Notes: generated by a model from the letters alone, not told the origin. 64,000 nucleotides of DNA from Cellulomonas sp. JH27-2 (GCF_014837175.1 NZ_JACYFR010000004.1:248001-312000); one strand, 5' to 3'; positions 1-9,153 are shown, numbered from the stretch's first letter. Made by a program: numbers and translations.

Positions 1-183
1 GGTGACCGAGAGCTCACCGCCGCGCACCCGTACGGTGCGCGCGGCGTCGGCCTTGGCCAACCGGTCGCCCTGACGGCGCGTGCCCATGCCGTCGGTGCTC
101 GCCACCCACTCCTCGATGTTGTCGAGCGCGGGGTCGTAGGGCTCGGCGTTCGGGTCCTCGCAGACCAGCAGCAGGTACTCCAT
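1..183 (-). CDS. YCII-related protein, 3' end outside window
   Basis: Only the first 61 residues are present; the gene runs off the left edge. It opens with MEYLLLVCED and continues with an acidic stretch and a GTRRQGDRLA motif, the usual opening of actinobacterial YCII/DGPF-domain proteins, small ferredoxin-like-fold proteins often encoded beside ECF sigma factors. The start is fixed by a GGAGG ribosome site at about 190-194 just upstream of the ATG. The catalytic role of such proteins is unproven, and no sigma factor gene can be seen because the neighbour lies outside the window. Confidence 0.75.
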   Translation of the reverse strand, partial: MEYLLLVCEDPNAEPYDPALDNIEEWVASTDGMGTRRQGDRLAKADAARTVRVRGGELSVT

Positions 184-302
184 GACATTCCTCCAGGGAT
201 GAGCGGGTCTCGTTCGGTCGGTCGTCGGGGTGACGCGCGGGAGCAGCGCGGATCGACACGTCCGCCCGAGGATCTTCTCGGGCCGGGCGACGACCCTCGG
301 GG

Positions 303-1322
303 TCAACGGAGCGGCGCGGCCCGCGGGCTGCGGGGGCCGAACCGCGGGGCGTTCGCGGTCTGCGTGATCTCGAGCAGGCGGATGACGCGTTGCCGGTGGC
401 CGCGCCACGGCTCCAGAAGCTCGAGCATGCCGTCGTCGTCCGTCCGGCTGCCGGTCAGCGCCCAGCCCACCAGATGAGCGAGGTGGAAGTCGCCCACCGA
501 GACTGCATCGGCGTCTCCGACCGCCCGGGAGGTCGTCTCCGCGACGGTCCACGGGCCGATCCCGCGCACGGTCAGCAGCCGTCGGCGCGTCTCGGCCAGC
601 GGGACGTCCTCGTCGAGCCGGTGCGCGACGGCCGCCGCACGTCCGATCGTGTCCGCGCGCTGCCCCTCGACACCTGCGCGTCGCCAGTCCCACACCGGGA
701 CGGCCGCCCAGCCGGCTGCCGACGGAGGCACCCGAAGGCCGTCCGGCGCAGGCCCGGGTGGGCGTTCGCCGTGCTGCGTCACCAGGCGCCGCCACGACGC
801 CTTCGCGTCGAGGCCCACCACGCGCTGCTCGAGCACGGCGGGGACCAGTGCGGCGAACACGTACCCGGAGCGGCCGACGCGCAGGCCGGGCAGTCGCCGG
901 TGCGCGTCGCGGACCAGCGGGTGCAGGCTCGGGTCGAAGCCCGTGTCGTCGTCGCGCGCGCCCAGCAGGTCGGGCAGCTCGGCCACGGCCCGTTCTGCCC
1001 CCGGCCCCCACGCGGTCGCGTGCACCCCGTCGCGGCGGACCTCGATCCGGGTGGTCGCCGGGCCGTCGGCCGTGCGGTGCGCCCGCCACGTCGCACCGTC
1101 GGGCGCGGTGCGCCATGCCGGGTCGAACGCCCCGCGTCGGTGTGGTGCGAGCGTCCGGCGCACGTCGAGCGGTCGGTCGGGCCGGTACACCGTCTCCCAG
1201 GGGTGGTTGTCGCCCGCGACGGGCCCGGCAGCGCCCTGTCGGGGCCGCTCTCGGTGCACGTCGGGGGCGTGCACGCCTGCATCGTTCGTCGGGCGCTCGT
1301 GCGCGGGCCGCGGAGTCGGCAT
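303..1322 (-). CDS. DNA-3-methyladenine glycosylase II-like protein (HhH-GPD)
   Basis: Probable base-excision-repair glycosylase that removes alkylated bases. The C-terminal half carries a helix-hairpin-helix, VRGIGPWTVAE, near residue 250, followed by the GPD loop with a candidate catalytic Asp in VGDFHL near residue 277. That layout is the AlkA arrangement. The N-terminal 100 residues match no catalytic family I recognise. An upstream in-frame extension to 1454 exists, but the ATG at 1322 lies 2 bases after the stop of the S4 gene, so I chose it; the pair is probably one transcript. Substrate range cannot be read from sequence. Confidence 0.85.
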   Translation of the reverse strand: MPTPRPAHERPTNDAGVHAPDVHRERPRQGAAGPVAGDNHPWETVYRPDRPLDVRRTLAPHRRGAFDPAWRTAPDGATWRAHRTADGPATTRIEVRRDGVHATAWGPGAERAVAELPDLLGARDDDTGFDPSLHPLVRDAHRRLPGLRVGRSGYVFAALVPAVLEQRVVGLDAKASWRRLVTQHGERPPGPAPDGLRVPPSAAGWAAVPVWDWRRAGVEGQRADTIGRAAAVAHRLDEDVPLAETRRRLLTVRGIGPWTVAETTSRAVGDADAVSVGDFHLAHLVGWALTGSRTDDDGMLELLEPWRGHRQRVIRLLEITQTANAPRFGPRSPRAAPLR

Positions 1323-1324
1323 GG

Positions 1325-1696
1325 TCAGTGGCCGCGCAGGCGTTCGATGAGCCTCCGGTCGCGCTTCGTCGGCCGGCCCGCGCCGCGGTCGCGCTGAGCC
1401 ATCACGGCCACCTGCTCCTTGGGAGGGACCGCGGGGGACCGGTCGAGGTAGCACGTCACGGCCACGGGTGCGCCGACGCGCTTGATGATCGTCCTGGTCA
1501 CGACGACGATCCGCTCCCGCTCGCCGCCGCGCACCACGACCTCGTCACCGGGTACGACCATGGTCGCCGGCTTGGCACGGTCGCCGTTGACGCGGATGTG
1601 GCCGGCCTTGCACGCGGCAGCCGCCGCGGACCTCGTCGGGAACAGCCGCACGGCCCACGTCCACGCATCCACCCGTGCACGCGTCACCTCGGCCAT
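1325..1696 (-). CDS. S4-domain RNA-binding protein (Hsp15-like)
   Basis: A 123-residue protein with an N-terminal S4 fold: RVDAWTWAVRLFPTRS at residues 8-23, then a GHIRVNG turn near residue 32 and GDEVVVR. The basic C-terminal tail (QRDRGAGRPTKRDRR) is typical of the HslR/Hsp15 group, which binds stalled 50S subunits carrying nascent chains in E. coli. It sits directly upstream of the glycosylase gene with a 2-base gap, so the two are likely co-transcribed, although their functions are not obviously linked. A perfect hairpin separates it from pgi. The ribosome-rescue role is taken from the family. Confidence 0.85.
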   Translation of the reverse strand: MAEVTRARVDAWTWAVRLFPTRSAAAAACKAGHIRVNGDRAKPATMVVPGDEVVVRGGERERIVVVTRTIIKRVGAPVAVTCYLDRSPAVPPKEQVAVMAQRDRGAGRPTKRDRRLIERLRGH

Positions 1697-1732
1697 GCCC
1701 CGAGCCTAACCACGTGGCCTGACACGGTCGGG

Positions 1733-1769
1733 TGCAGCGTTCGCCGCGCGATACGCGGCGAACGCTGCA
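1733..1769 (-). terminator. hairpin terminator after pgi
   Basis: A perfect 16-bp stem (1733-1748 paired with 1754-1769) encloses a 5-base loop. It lies between the pgi stop at 1794 and the start of the S4 gene at 1696, which read in the same direction, so it probably ends pgi transcripts. There is no U-tract, as is usual in this GC-rich genome. Confidence 0.75.
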
Positions 1770-1793
1770 GCCGAACCTCAGGCGCGGACGATC

Positions 1794-3464
1794 TCAGGAG
1801 CGCAGGCTCAGGTACGTCGCGATGAGGGACTTGGTCGACGGGTCCTGGGACTCGAGCGCGGCGGCGTCGCCCTGCACCGCGGGGGCCACCTCGAGGGCCA
1901 GCTTCTTGCCGAGCTCGACGCCCCACTGGTCGAACGAGTCGATGCCCCACACGACGCCCTGGACGAACGTGATGTGCTCGTAGAGCGCGATGAGCTGGCC
2001 CAGCACGCTCGGCGTCAGGGACGCGGCCAGGATCGACGTCGTCGGGCGGTTCCCCGAGAACACGCGCGCCGGCACGATCGCCTCGTCGGTGCCCTCGGCG
2101 CGCACCTCGTCGGCCGTCTTGCCGAACGCCAGCGCCTTGGTCTGGGCGAAGAAGTTGGCCAGGAACAGGCTGTGGACGTCGGTGTCGCCGTCCTTGAGCG
2201 GGTGCGCGGGGTTGGCCACGGCGATGAAGTCGGCCGGGATCAGGCGCGTGCCCTGGTGGATGAGCTGGTAGAACGCGTGCTGCCCGTTGGTGCCGGGCTC
2301 GCCCCAGAACACCTCGCCGGTCGTCGTCGTGACGGCCTCGCCGTCCCACCGCACCGACTTGCCGTTGGACTCCATGGTGAGCTGCTGCAGGTAGGCCGGG
2401 AAGCGGTGCAGGTACTGCGCGTAGGGGAGGACCGCATGCGTGTGGGCGCCCAGGAAGTTGACGTACCAGACGTTGAGCAGGCCCATCAGCAGCGGCACGT
2501 TGCGCTCGGCCGGGGCCGTGGCGAAGTGCTCGTCGACCGCGTGGAAACCGGCCAGGAAGTCACGGAACGCGTCGGGGCCGATCGCGATCGCGAGCGACGT
2601 GCCGATCGCGGAGTCGACCGAGTACCGGCCGCCCACCCAGTCCCAGAACCCGAACGCGTTGGTGGGGTCGATGCCGAAGGCGGCGACCTTGTCGAGGGCC
2701 GTCGAGACGGCGACGAAGTGCTTGGCGACGGCCTCGTTACGCGCCGTGTCGTCGTCGGCCGTGCCCAGCTTGTCCCACAGCCAGTCGCGGGCCAGGCGGG
2801 CGTTGGTCAGCGTCTCGAGCGTGCCGAACGTCTTGGACGCGACGATGAAGAGCGTGGTGGTGGGGTCGAGGTCCTTGACCTTCTCCGCCAGGTCGGTGGG
2901 GTCGATGTTGGAGACGAACCGCACCTCCAGACCGTCCTGCACGTACGGCTTGAGCGCCTCGTAGGCCATGACCGGGCCCAGGTCGGAGCCGCCGATGCCG
3001 ATGTTGACGATCGTCTTCACGCGCTCGCCGGTCACGCCCGTCCAGGCGCCGCTGCGCACCTGGTCCGCGAACGCGGACACCTTCTCCAGGACCTCCTGCA
3101 CGTCGTGGTCCACGTCCTGGCCGTCGACGACGAGCGCCGGCTGTGCGCCGGCGGGTCGACGCAGCGCCGTGTGCAGCACGGCACGGTCCTCGGTGACGTT
3201 GATGTGGTCGCCGCGGAGCATCGCCTGCAGCCGGTCGGCCACGCCCACCTCGTCGGCCAGGCGCAGCAGCAGCGCGACCGTGTCGTCGGTGACCAGGTTC
3301 TTGGACAGGTCGACGTGCAGGTCGGCGAGCTGGAACGTGAGGCGCTCGGCGCGGCCGGGGTCGTCGGCGAACCAGCCGCGCAGGTCGGGCGTGAGCGTCG
3401 ACTCGTGCTCGGACAGGTCCTGCCAGGCGCTCGTGGTGGTGGCGTCGATGGGCTGCGTGGACAC
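1794..3464 (-). CDS. pgi: glucose-6-phosphate isomerase
   Basis: Interconverts glucose 6-phosphate and fructose 6-phosphate in glycolysis and gluconeogenesis. The 556-residue length fits the family. Both signatures are visible: [14 protein letters not shown] near residue 275 and [15 protein letters not shown] near residue 510, as is the GIGGSDLGP sugar-phosphate loop. The frame is open far upstream, to 4727, but similarity begins at a GTG at 3464 ([15 protein letters not shown]), which I take as the start. The upstream extension lies antisense to the PfkB and membrane-protein genes and is not real. A perfect hairpin follows the stop. Confidence 0.96.
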   Translation of the reverse strand: MSTQPIDATTTSAWQDLSEHESTLTPDLRGWFADDPGRAERLTFQLADLHVDLSKNLVTDDTVALLLRLADEVGVADRLQAMLRGDHINVTEDRAVLHTALRRPAGAQPALVVDGQDVDHDVQEVLEKVSAFADQVRSGAWTGVTGERVKTIVNIGIGGSDLGPVMAYEALKPYVQDGLEVRFVSNIDPTDLAEKVKDLDPTTTLFIVASKTFGTLETLTNARLARDWLWDKLGTADDDTARNEAVAKHFVAVSTALDKVAAFGIDPTNAFGFWDWVGGRYSVDSAIGTSLAIAIGPDAFRDFLAGFHAVDEHFATAPAERNVPLLMGLLNVWYVNFLGAHTHAVLPYAQYLHRFPAYLQQLTMESNGKSVRWDGEAVTTTTGEVFWGEPGTNGQHAFYQLIHQGTRLIPADFIAVANPAHPLKDGDTDVHSLFLANFFAQTKALAFGKTADEVRAEGTDEAIVPARVFSGNRPTTSILAASLTPSVLGQLIALYEHITFVQGVVWGIDSFDQWGVELGKKLALEVAPAVQGDAAALESQDPSTKSLIATYLSLRS

Positions 3465-3602
3465 AGGTGAGGCCTCTCTGACGGATGGTGCGGGGACTGC
3501 CTCCAACTTAGTGCGGGGTGGCGCACTCGTGCGCGGGACCGTCTGCCCACGGACGGTCCGGTCGGCGACGGTCGACCCGGGGCCGGCGCCTAGAGTGGCG
3601 GC

Positions 3603-3923
3603 GTGTCTCGTGTGCCCACCGCTGTGATCGCCGCCCTCACGCTCGTCGTCGGGTTCGCCGTCGCCCAGGCCACGGGGGTGCGTGCCCTCGGGGGTGTGGT
3701 CCTGCTCGCCGGGGTGGCGTGGTGCGCGTGGCGCAGCCGCGCCGCGGGGGCGGCCCGGGTCGCCGCCGTCGTCGTGATCGGGGCCGTGTGCTTCGTCGCT
3801 GCGCACGTCGTCGGGCACTTCCTCAACGCCTGGGTGTCCGTCGTGCTCGTCGCCGCCGTGCTCGGCATCTGCACGTGGTTCCTCGTCGACCGGCCCGCGC
3901 GCGCGGTGCCGCTGCCGGCGTGA
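3603..3923 (+). CDS. small membrane protein, unknown function
   Basis: A 106-residue protein made almost wholly of hydrophobic segments, about residues 8-24, 28-45, 52-70 and 76-95, so three to four membrane helices. It matches no family I recognise. The GTG start is preceded by TAGAGT at 3591-3596 with only 6 bases between, so the message is probably leaderless. The stop is 1 base before the PfkB kinase start, which suggests a shared transcript. The arrangement alone does not show whether it works with the kinase. Confidence 0.7.
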   Translation: MSRVPTAVIAALTLVVGFAVAQATGVRALGGVVLLAGVAWCAWRSRAAGAARVAAVVVIGAVCFVAAHVVGHFLNAWVSVVLVAAVLGICTWFLVDRPARAVPLPA

Positions 3924-3924
3924 C

Positions 3925-4884
3925 ATGGCTCCGCTCGCCGGGACTGGTGCGCCGCTGCTCGTGTGCTGCGGGCTGGCCACGCTCGACGTGGTCCAGGTCG
4001 TCGACGCCGTGCCCGGGGCCAACCAGAAGGTCGTCGCGCGCGAGCTGACCGTGACGTTCGGTGGGCCGGCCGCGAACGCCGCCGCGACGGCCGTGGCGCT
4101 GGGCGTGCCGACTCGCCTGGTCACCGCGCTGGGCCGGTCGCCGATCGCGGACCTGGTCCGGGGCGGGCTGGCTGCCGCCGGGGTCGAGGTGGTCGACCTG
4201 CTCGCCGATCGACCGGGTGCGCCCGCGGTCTCGACCGTGCTGGTCACGCGTGCCACGGGGGAGCGGGCCGTGGTGTCGGTGAACGCGACGGCGACCGGCG
4301 ACCTGTCGGTCGCGGACCGCGCCGACGAGCTGCTCGGCGGCGCGACCGCGGTGCTCGTCGACGGCCACCACCTGTCCGCGGCCGTCGAGCTCGCCTCCCG
4401 TGCGAGCGTTCCCGTCCTGCTCGACGGCGGCAGCTGGAAGCCGGGCCTCGACGGGCTCCTGCAGCACGTCGACCACGCCGTGCTGTCCGCCGACTTCCGC
4501 CTCCCGGCGAACATGGTTCCGCCCGGTGGCCCGGATCCGGGCGGTACTCCCGGCTCGGTCGCGGACCTGCTGGCGATGGTGGCGGCACTGGGGCCAACGT
4601 TCGTCGCGCAGTCGTCCGGCGCGGGCCCGGTCCAGGTCCGCACACCCCCGTCCGCGCCCGCCGGCGGCGCGGAGCCGCCGCGGCTGGTGACTCCTCCGGT
4701 GATCCCGGCCGACGAGGTCGTCGACACGCTCGGCGCCGGCGACGTGCTGCACGGCGCGATGGCGGCCGCCCTCGCCCGCGGGATCGACCCGCTCGCCGCG
4801 TTGGCGCGGGGGGTGGCGCGCGCGAGCGAGTCCGTCCGTCACGCGGGCGCTCTCGGCTGGGCCACGGCCGCCGGCCCCCGCTGA
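3925..4884 (+). CDS. PfkB-family carbohydrate kinase
   Basis: ATP-dependent sugar or nucleoside kinase of the ribokinase/PfkB fold, 319 residues. The N-terminal glycine-rich region [17 protein letters not shown] (about residues 44-60) and the second PfkB signature [12 protein letters not shown], with the catalytic Asp of GAGD near residue 274, are both intact. A Pro/Gly-rich insert around residues 200-250 lengthens the loop before the ATP site. The gene starts 1 base after the membrane-protein gene. Neighbours (pgi on the opposite strand) hint at sugar metabolism but do not give the substrate. Confidence 0.88.
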   Translation: MAPLAGTGAPLLVCCGLATLDVVQVVDAVPGANQKVVARELTVTFGGPAANAAATAVALGVPTRLVTALGRSPIADLVRGGLAAAGVEVVDLLADRPGAPAVSTVLVTRATGERAVVSVNATATGDLSVADRADELLGGATAVLVDGHHLSAAVELASRASVPVLLDGGSWKPGLDGLLQHVDHAVLSADFRLPANMVPPGGPDPGGTPGSVADLLAMVAALGPTFVAQSSGAGPVQVRTPPSAPAGGAEPPRLVTPPVIPADEVVDTLGAGDVLHGAMAAALARGIDPLAALARGVARASESVRHAGALGWATAAGPR

Positions 4885-4957
4885 AACTGCCCCCTCGACC
4901 GCGACCTGACCCGCTCCGCCGCGTCCACCACCGGTCCCGGCCGGCCGCGCGTCGGAT

Positions 4958-5039
4958 ACCAGCCGCACCTGTGACAGGAGGCGTCTCCCGAGCCGCCTCG
5001 AGGTCCCACGAGGCGACGACCGTCACAGGTGCGGCTGGT
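4958..5039. repeat. perfect 18-bp inverted repeat with 46-base spacer
   Basis: The arms at 4958-4975 and 5022-5039 are exact reverse complements (ACCAGCCGCACCTGTGAC and its complement). The spacer is itself rich in short GAGGCG/CGCCTC pairs. It lies between two convergent genes, the PfkB kinase and the flavin oxidoreductase. It could be a bidirectional terminator with an unusually large head or a small palindromic mobile unit. No flanking duplication is evident. Confidence 0.7.
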
Positions 5040-5128
5040 TGATGAGCCGCGGACCTCGGAACCGCGTGCCCGGCTGCACGAGGTCCGCGCAGCAGCAGGG
5101 ACGGTCGCCCGCTGGATCTGGTGAGACC

Positions 5129-6196
5129 TCAGCGCAGAGCGTCGGCGACGAGCGGTGCGACGCGCGTGCCGAGCAGCTCGATGGCGCGCAGCGACTCGCG
5201 CTGCGGGACGCCGGACAGGTCCATCTGGAACGCCTGGCGGTCGTGGCCGAGCACCGCGTGCAGCGCCACGATCCGCTCGGCGACCTCCTCCGGGTTCCCG
5301 ATGAAGTACGCGCCGCCGCGCGCGGACTGCGACTCGTAGGAGATGCGGTTGGGCATCGAGAAGCCGCGCTCGGAGGCGATCCGGCGCATCGACTCGAGCC
5401 AGTACGGGTAGAAGAGCTCGCGCGCCTGGCGGCTGTCGTCGCCGATGAATCCCATCCCGGCCACGGCGACGAACGGCCGCGCATCGGGGGCCAGTCGTTC
5501 CCGGACGGCGTCGCCGGCCTGCTCGTAGGAGCGCCGGTACAGGTCGACGAGGGGCGCGAACGACGCGGGCTGGCCGCCGATGATCGCGTAGCTGATGGGT
5601 AGGCCCAGCAGCCCGGCGCGGGCCGACGACTGCGGGTTCCCGCCCGTCGCGACGGCGATCTCCAGGTGCGTGCCGCGGCCCGGCTTGTCGAAGGGGCGCG
5701 GCAGGACGAGCGCGTCGTCGAGCGCGGGCCGGAAGCGGCCGGACCAGGTGGTCCGTTCGGCCAGGTCGAGCTGGAGCAGCAACGAGATCTTCTCGTCGTA
5801 CAGCTCGTCGTAGTCGTCGAGCGAGGCGCCGAACAGTGGGTAGGACTCGATGAAGGAGCCGCGGCCGGCGAGCAGCTCGACGCGTCCCTGGGAGTACAGG
5901 TCCATGGTCGCGAACTGCTGGTAGACCCGGACCGGGTCCTCGGTCGACAGCACGGTCACGGCCGATCCGACGGTGATGGCGGACGTCTGCGCGAGCGCCG
6001 CGGCGATGACGGTCGACGGCGACGAGATCGCGTAGTCGGGGCGGTGGTGCTCGCCGATCCCGGCGTACTGCAGCCCGACCTCGTCGGCCAGGCGGATGCG
6101 TTCCAGCACGTCGCGCAGCCGCTGACCGGGCGAGACCACCTCGCCGGTCACGGGGGAGGGGTGGACGTCGCCGAACGTGTAGAACCCGAGCTCCAT
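5129..6196 (-). CDS. LLM-class flavin-dependent oxidoreductase
   Basis: Probable FMN/F420-dependent monooxygenase or reductase of the bacterial-luciferase superfamily, 355 residues. Typical pieces are visible: MELGFYTFGD at the N-terminus, the GIGEHH motif near residue 47, DLYSQGRVELLAGRGS near residues 100-118 and ATGGNPQSSARAG near residues 180-195. The start at 6196 was chosen because homologous sequence begins there; the frame is open to 6256. It has its own upstream region, divergent from the ROK regulator gene. The substrate is not predictable. Confidence 0.88.
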   Translation of the reverse strand: MELGFYTFGDVHPSPVTGEVVSPGQRLRDVLERIRLADEVGLQYAGIGEHHRPDYAISSPSTVIAAALAQTSAITVGSAVTVLSTEDPVRVYQQFATMDLYSQGRVELLAGRGSFIESYPLFGASLDDYDELYDEKISLLLQLDLAERTTWSGRFRPALDDALVLPRPFDKPGRGTHLEIAVATGGNPQSSARAGLLGLPISYAIIGGQPASFAPLVDLYRRSYEQAGDAVRERLAPDARPFVAVAGMGFIGDDSRQARELFYPYWLESMRRIASERGFSMPNRISYESQSARGGAYFIGNPEEVAERIVALHAVLGHDRQAFQMDLSGVPQRESLRAIELLGTRVAPLVADALR

Positions 6197-6325
6197 GTGG
6201 CCATTCAACCGCGTCCGGCACGTGGCTACGCGTGTCCGGTTGGTCCGTGACGGCATGGGTTCGGGGCGGTCCGGTGTTGCGTCCCGTCGTCGGCCCGATG
6301 ACCACGTGTTACGCCACGGTCACGA

Positions 6326-6341
6326 TGTGGTCACGGTCACA
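6326..6341. promoter_or_regulatory. candidate CRP/GlxR-type site
   Basis: TGTGGTCACGGTCACA matches the TGTGA-N6-TCACA consensus of Crp/GlxR regulators with one mismatch. Its centre is about 52 bases upstream of the predicted start of the ROK transcript. A 9-base direct repeat, CACGGTCAC, at 6315-6323 and 6332-6340 overlaps it. Functional use is inferred only. Confidence 0.45.
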
Positions 6342-6349
6342 AGCGATGC

Positions 6350-6378
6350 TTGACTTTGATTTGTAAGGAAGTTCTACT
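6350..6378 (+). promoter_or_regulatory. promoter of the ROK regulator gene
   Basis: TTGACT at 6350-6355 and TCTACT at 6373-6378 are separated by 17 bases, a close match to a housekeeping promoter. The expected transcription start, 7-8 bases downstream, coincides with the A of the ATG at 6386, giving a leaderless message. Confidence 0.6.
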
Positions 6379-6384
6379 AACAAA
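6360..6384. promoter_or_regulatory. imperfect palindromic operator, probably autoregulatory
   Basis: An AT-rich imperfect palindrome has half-sites TTTGTAAGGAA and TTCTACTAACAAA. It stands out from the GC-rich surroundings and covers the promoter spacer and the -10 hexamer. ROK-family repressors bind sites of this general form. Repressor bound here would block its own transcription. I did not find a second clear copy before the binding-protein gene. Confidence 0.55.
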
Positions 6385-6385
6385 C

Positions 6386-7564
6386 ATGACAACGGTCGGT
6401 CAGCCCCGGGTGGGCGGCACGCGAGGGGTCGGACGCGCACTGCGGCCGACCGCCAAGGCGCTGCCCGAGCACGCACGGGCGCACAACCGATCGATGGTGC
6501 TCGCGCACCTGTTCCACGAGGGCCCGTCATCCCGCGCCGACGTCGCACGGAGCACCGGCCTCACCAGGGTCACGGTATCCGGGCTCGTCGCCGACCTCAT
6601 GGCGGAGGGGCTGGTCACCGAGCTCGGCGTCCGGTCCGAGGGCAAGGTGGGCAAGCCCGCGACGCTCGTCGGGATGCAGACCGAGGCCTTCCAGATCATC
6701 GCTGTCGACCTCACCGACGACCACCGCATGCTCGGGGCCGTGATGAGCCTGGTGGGTGGCGTGGTCAAGCGTCACTCCCTGCCGCTCGAGGGCCGCACCG
6801 GCGACGACGCCGTGCAGCTCCTCGAGGACCTGTGCCGCGAGCTGCTCGCCGCCGCGGACCGCCCCGTGGTCGGAGTCGGCATCGCGTCGCCCGGCGTCAT
6901 CGACACGGACGGCCGCGTCGTGCAGGCCCCCAACCGGGGCTGGTACGACCTGCCGCTCGCCGAGCTCCTCTCGCAGCGCCTGGACGTCGCGGTGCACGTC
7001 GCCAACGACGCCAACACCCGTGCGCTGGGGGAGTTCACCTACGGCGACGCGGCCGGCTCCGGCTCGATGATCGTCACGGTCGGCCAGGGTGTCGGTGCCG
7101 GCATCGTCGTCGACGGCGCCCTGGTGGTCGGACGCCACCACGCGGCCGGCGAGATCGGGCACGTCACCGTGGTCGACGAGACGGCCGACGGCGAACAGCC
7201 CGCCGACTGCGCCTGCGGTCGCCGCGGCTGCCTCGAGACCCTGCTGAGCGTGCCGGCCCTGCGCCGCCGCGTCGCGGGTCTGTCCGACGAAGACTCCGAC
7301 GCAGCCCTGGCGTCGGTCGGGCGGAGGCTGGGCATCGCCCTGGCCCCCGTCGTCAGTGCCCTCGACCTCGCCGAGGTCGTGCTGGCCGGCCCCTCCGAGC
7401 TCCTCGACGGAGCCCTGCGGGAGTCGGCACTGGCCACCGTGCGCACACGCACCATGCCCGTGATCGGGCAGGAGCTGGCGATGCGGATGGGATCGCTGGA
7501 CGAGGACGGAGCACTGGCCGGTGCGGCAGTGCTGGTTCTTTCAGGCCAGCTCGGGGTCTCGTGA
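6386..7564 (+). CDS. ROK-family transcriptional repressor
   Basis: A 392-residue sugar-responsive regulator. Residues about 30-85 form a winged helix-turn-helix (SSRADVARSTGLTRVTVSGLVADLMAEG). The remainder is a ROK sugar-kinase-like domain with GVGIASPG, a GQGVGAG loop and the zinc cluster CACGRRGCLE. It precedes an ABC sugar importer, a ROK kinase and nagB, so an amino sugar or its phosphate is the likely inducer. An in-frame TTG at 6350 would lengthen it, but that TTG is the first base triplet of the -35 hexamer, so the ATG at 6386, with a leaderless transcript, is preferred. Confidence 0.88.
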   Translation: MTTVGQPRVGGTRGVGRALRPTAKALPEHARAHNRSMVLAHLFHEGPSSRADVARSTGLTRVTVSGLVADLMAEGLVTELGVRSEGKVGKPATLVGMQTEAFQIIAVDLTDDHRMLGAVMSLVGGVVKRHSLPLEGRTGDDAVQLLEDLCRELLAAADRPVVGVGIASPGVIDTDGRVVQAPNRGWYDLPLAELLSQRLDVAVHVANDANTRALGEFTYGDAAGSGSMIVTVGQGVGAGIVVDGALVVGRHHAAGEIGHVTVVDETADGEQPADCACGRRGCLETLLSVPALRRRVAGLSDEDSDAALASVGRRLGIALAPVVSALDLAEVVLAGPSELLDGALRESALATVRTRTMPVIGQELAMRMGSLDEDGALAGAAVLVLSGQLGVS

Positions 7565-7649
7565 CGACCCCGAGCCGGCAACTGCAAGTCGGAATCACCC
7601 CTCGGCGACGCCGTCCGGCGCTCGCCTCGCTCACGGGAGGAACCCCAAC

Positions 7650-9002
7650 GTGAAGATCCTACGTTTCGCGGCCGTCGGCGTGGCGGCAGCGCTCGCGCTG
7701 ACCGCGTGCAGCTCCGACAGCGACACCCCGTCGGAGTCGGCGTCGGCCAAGCCGACCGCTGGTGAGACGTCTGCTGCCCCCGAGGCCGCGACGATCAAGC
7801 TGTGGCTGAACGGCACGGACACGCCGCAGGCGCTGCGTGACTACCTCACGACGACGTTCGCGACCCAGAACCCGGGCTCGAAGCTCGTCATCGAGCAGCA
7901 GGACTGGAACGGTCTTGTCCCCCGTCTGCAGACGGCACTGTCCTCTGCGGACCAGACGCCCGACGTCGTCGAGATCGGCAACACGCAGTCGGCCACGTTC
8001 ACGTACGCCGGCGCCTTCTCCGACCTGACGTCGCTCTACCCGGAGCTCGGCGGCGACAAGCTGCTCCCCGGCTTCGTCGAGGCGGGTACGGCCGACGACA
8101 AGATCATGGCCGTCCCGTACTACTCGGGTGCCCGCGCCGTGTTCTACAACAAGGACATGTTCGAGAAGGCCGGCGTGGACATCCCCACCACGCTGGCGGA
8201 CTTCACCACCGTCGCCCAGAAGCTCACGACCGACAAGGTCTCCGGCTTCTGGTTCCCAGGCCAGGACTGGTACAACGGCGCCACGTGGATCTACACCGCC
8301 GGTGGCGACCTCGCGGTCAAGGACGGCGACCAGTGGAAGGGTGCTCTCTCGTCGGCCGAGTCGATGAAGGGCCTGGAGCAGGTGCAGACCCTGTTCAAGA
8401 CCGCCAACCACGCCCCGGCGGACAGCGACTCGAACGAGCCGTGGGTCCCGTTCAACCAGGGCAAGGCCGCGATGTTCTCGGCCCCGACGTGGGCCCGGTG
8501 GAGCATCGACCTGCCGGCGTGCAACGAGGGTGTCGACCCCGACGACAAGTCGGACGAGGCCACGGCGAAGCGCACCAAGCAGCAGGCGTGCAACGAGAAG
8601 CACACCGGCGTCTTCGCGATGCCGGGCAACGCCGCGGGTGAGTACGCCACGGCGTTCGCCGGTGGCTCGAACCTGGCCATCCCGGCCAAGTCGCAGCACC
8701 AGGAGCTGGCCCAGAACCTGCTGAAGATCATCTTCTCGGCCGACTTCCAGAACATGCTCGGCAAGAACGGTCTGATCCCGGGCAACACCGAGTACGCGAC
8801 GTCGATGGGTGACGACGTCTACGCCAAGGCCGCGATCGCCGCAGCCCTGGGCGCCAAGCTCACGCCGGCCGCCGAGAACTGGGCGACCGTCGAGGGCGAC
8901 CGCACGCTGGAGGACTTCTTCCAGAAGGTTGCGAGCGGTGCGGACCTGAAGACCGCCGCCGCCGCGACCGACCAGCAGATCAGCGACACGCTCAACAAGT
9001 AA
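7650..9002 (+). CDS. sugar ABC transporter substrate-binding lipoprotein
   Basis: Extracellular solute receptor of the MalE/UgpB class (family 1), 450 residues. A short signal peptide ends in the lipobox LTAC with Cys at residue 20, followed by a Ser/Thr/Glu/Ala-rich linker. The mature part shows WLNGTDTPQALRDYL, VVEIGNT and AVPYYSGARAVFYNKDMFEKAG, all typical. The GTG start at 7650 has GGGAGG at 7635-7640; an upstream in-frame extension lacks a signal peptide. It heads the importer operon. Context with nagB suggests N-acetylglucosamine, chitobiose or glucosamine as ligand, but this is inference. Confidence 0.92.
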   Translation: MKILRFAAVGVAAALALTACSSDSDTPSESASAKPTAGETSAAPEAATIKLWLNGTDTPQALRDYLTTTFATQNPGSKLVIEQQDWNGLVPRLQTALSSADQTPDVVEIGNTQSATFTYAGAFSDLTSLYPELGGDKLLPGFVEAGTADDKIMAVPYYSGARAVFYNKDMFEKAGVDIPTTLADFTTVAQKLTTDKVSGFWFPGQDWYNGATWIYTAGGDLAVKDGDQWKGALSSAESMKGLEQVQTLFKTANHAPADSDSNEPWVPFNQGKAAMFSAPTWARWSIDLPACNEGVDPDDKSDEATAKRTKQQACNEKHTGVFAMPGNAAGEYATAFAGGSNLAIPAKSQHQELAQNLLKIIFSADFQNMLGKNGLIPGNTEYATSMGDDVYAKAAIAAALGAKLTPAAENWATVEGDRTLEDFFQKVASGADLKTAAAATDQQISDTLNK

Positions 9003-9016
9003 GCGCACTCGCTCAC

Positions 9017-9057
9017 GGTCGGTGGTCGACCGGGTCACCCCCGGTCGACCACCGACC
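9017..9057 (+). terminator. intra-operon hairpin after the binding-protein gene
   Basis: A perfect 17-bp stem (9017-9033 with 9041-9057) and a 7-base loop start 15 bases after the binding-protein stop. It probably acts as a partial terminator or 3' stabiliser, giving more binding protein than permease. Confidence 0.7.
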
Positions 9058-9153
9058 CCCCGATCACCGTCGCGCAGGCGCAGCGCCGCGCGACCCCTGA
9101 TGCGGTGCCCCGTCCCGACGGACGTGCGAGGCGCCATCAGACTGGAGCACTTC

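Noticed and set aside
1974..3470. Long plus-strand open frame of about 500 codons opposite pgi
   Set aside because: Shadow frame produced by GC-rich codon bias; its sequence is Arg/Val-repetitive with no domain, and pgi on the other strand is unmistakable.
3465..4727. Upstream in-frame extension of pgi to nearly 980 codons
   Set aside because: It is antisense to the PfkB kinase and membrane-protein genes, low in complexity, and the isomerase family begins at 3464.
6350..6385. TTG start adding 12 residues to the ROK regulator
   Set aside because: The TTG is part of the TTGACT -35 hexamer and the added residues include the operator; the leaderless ATG fits better.
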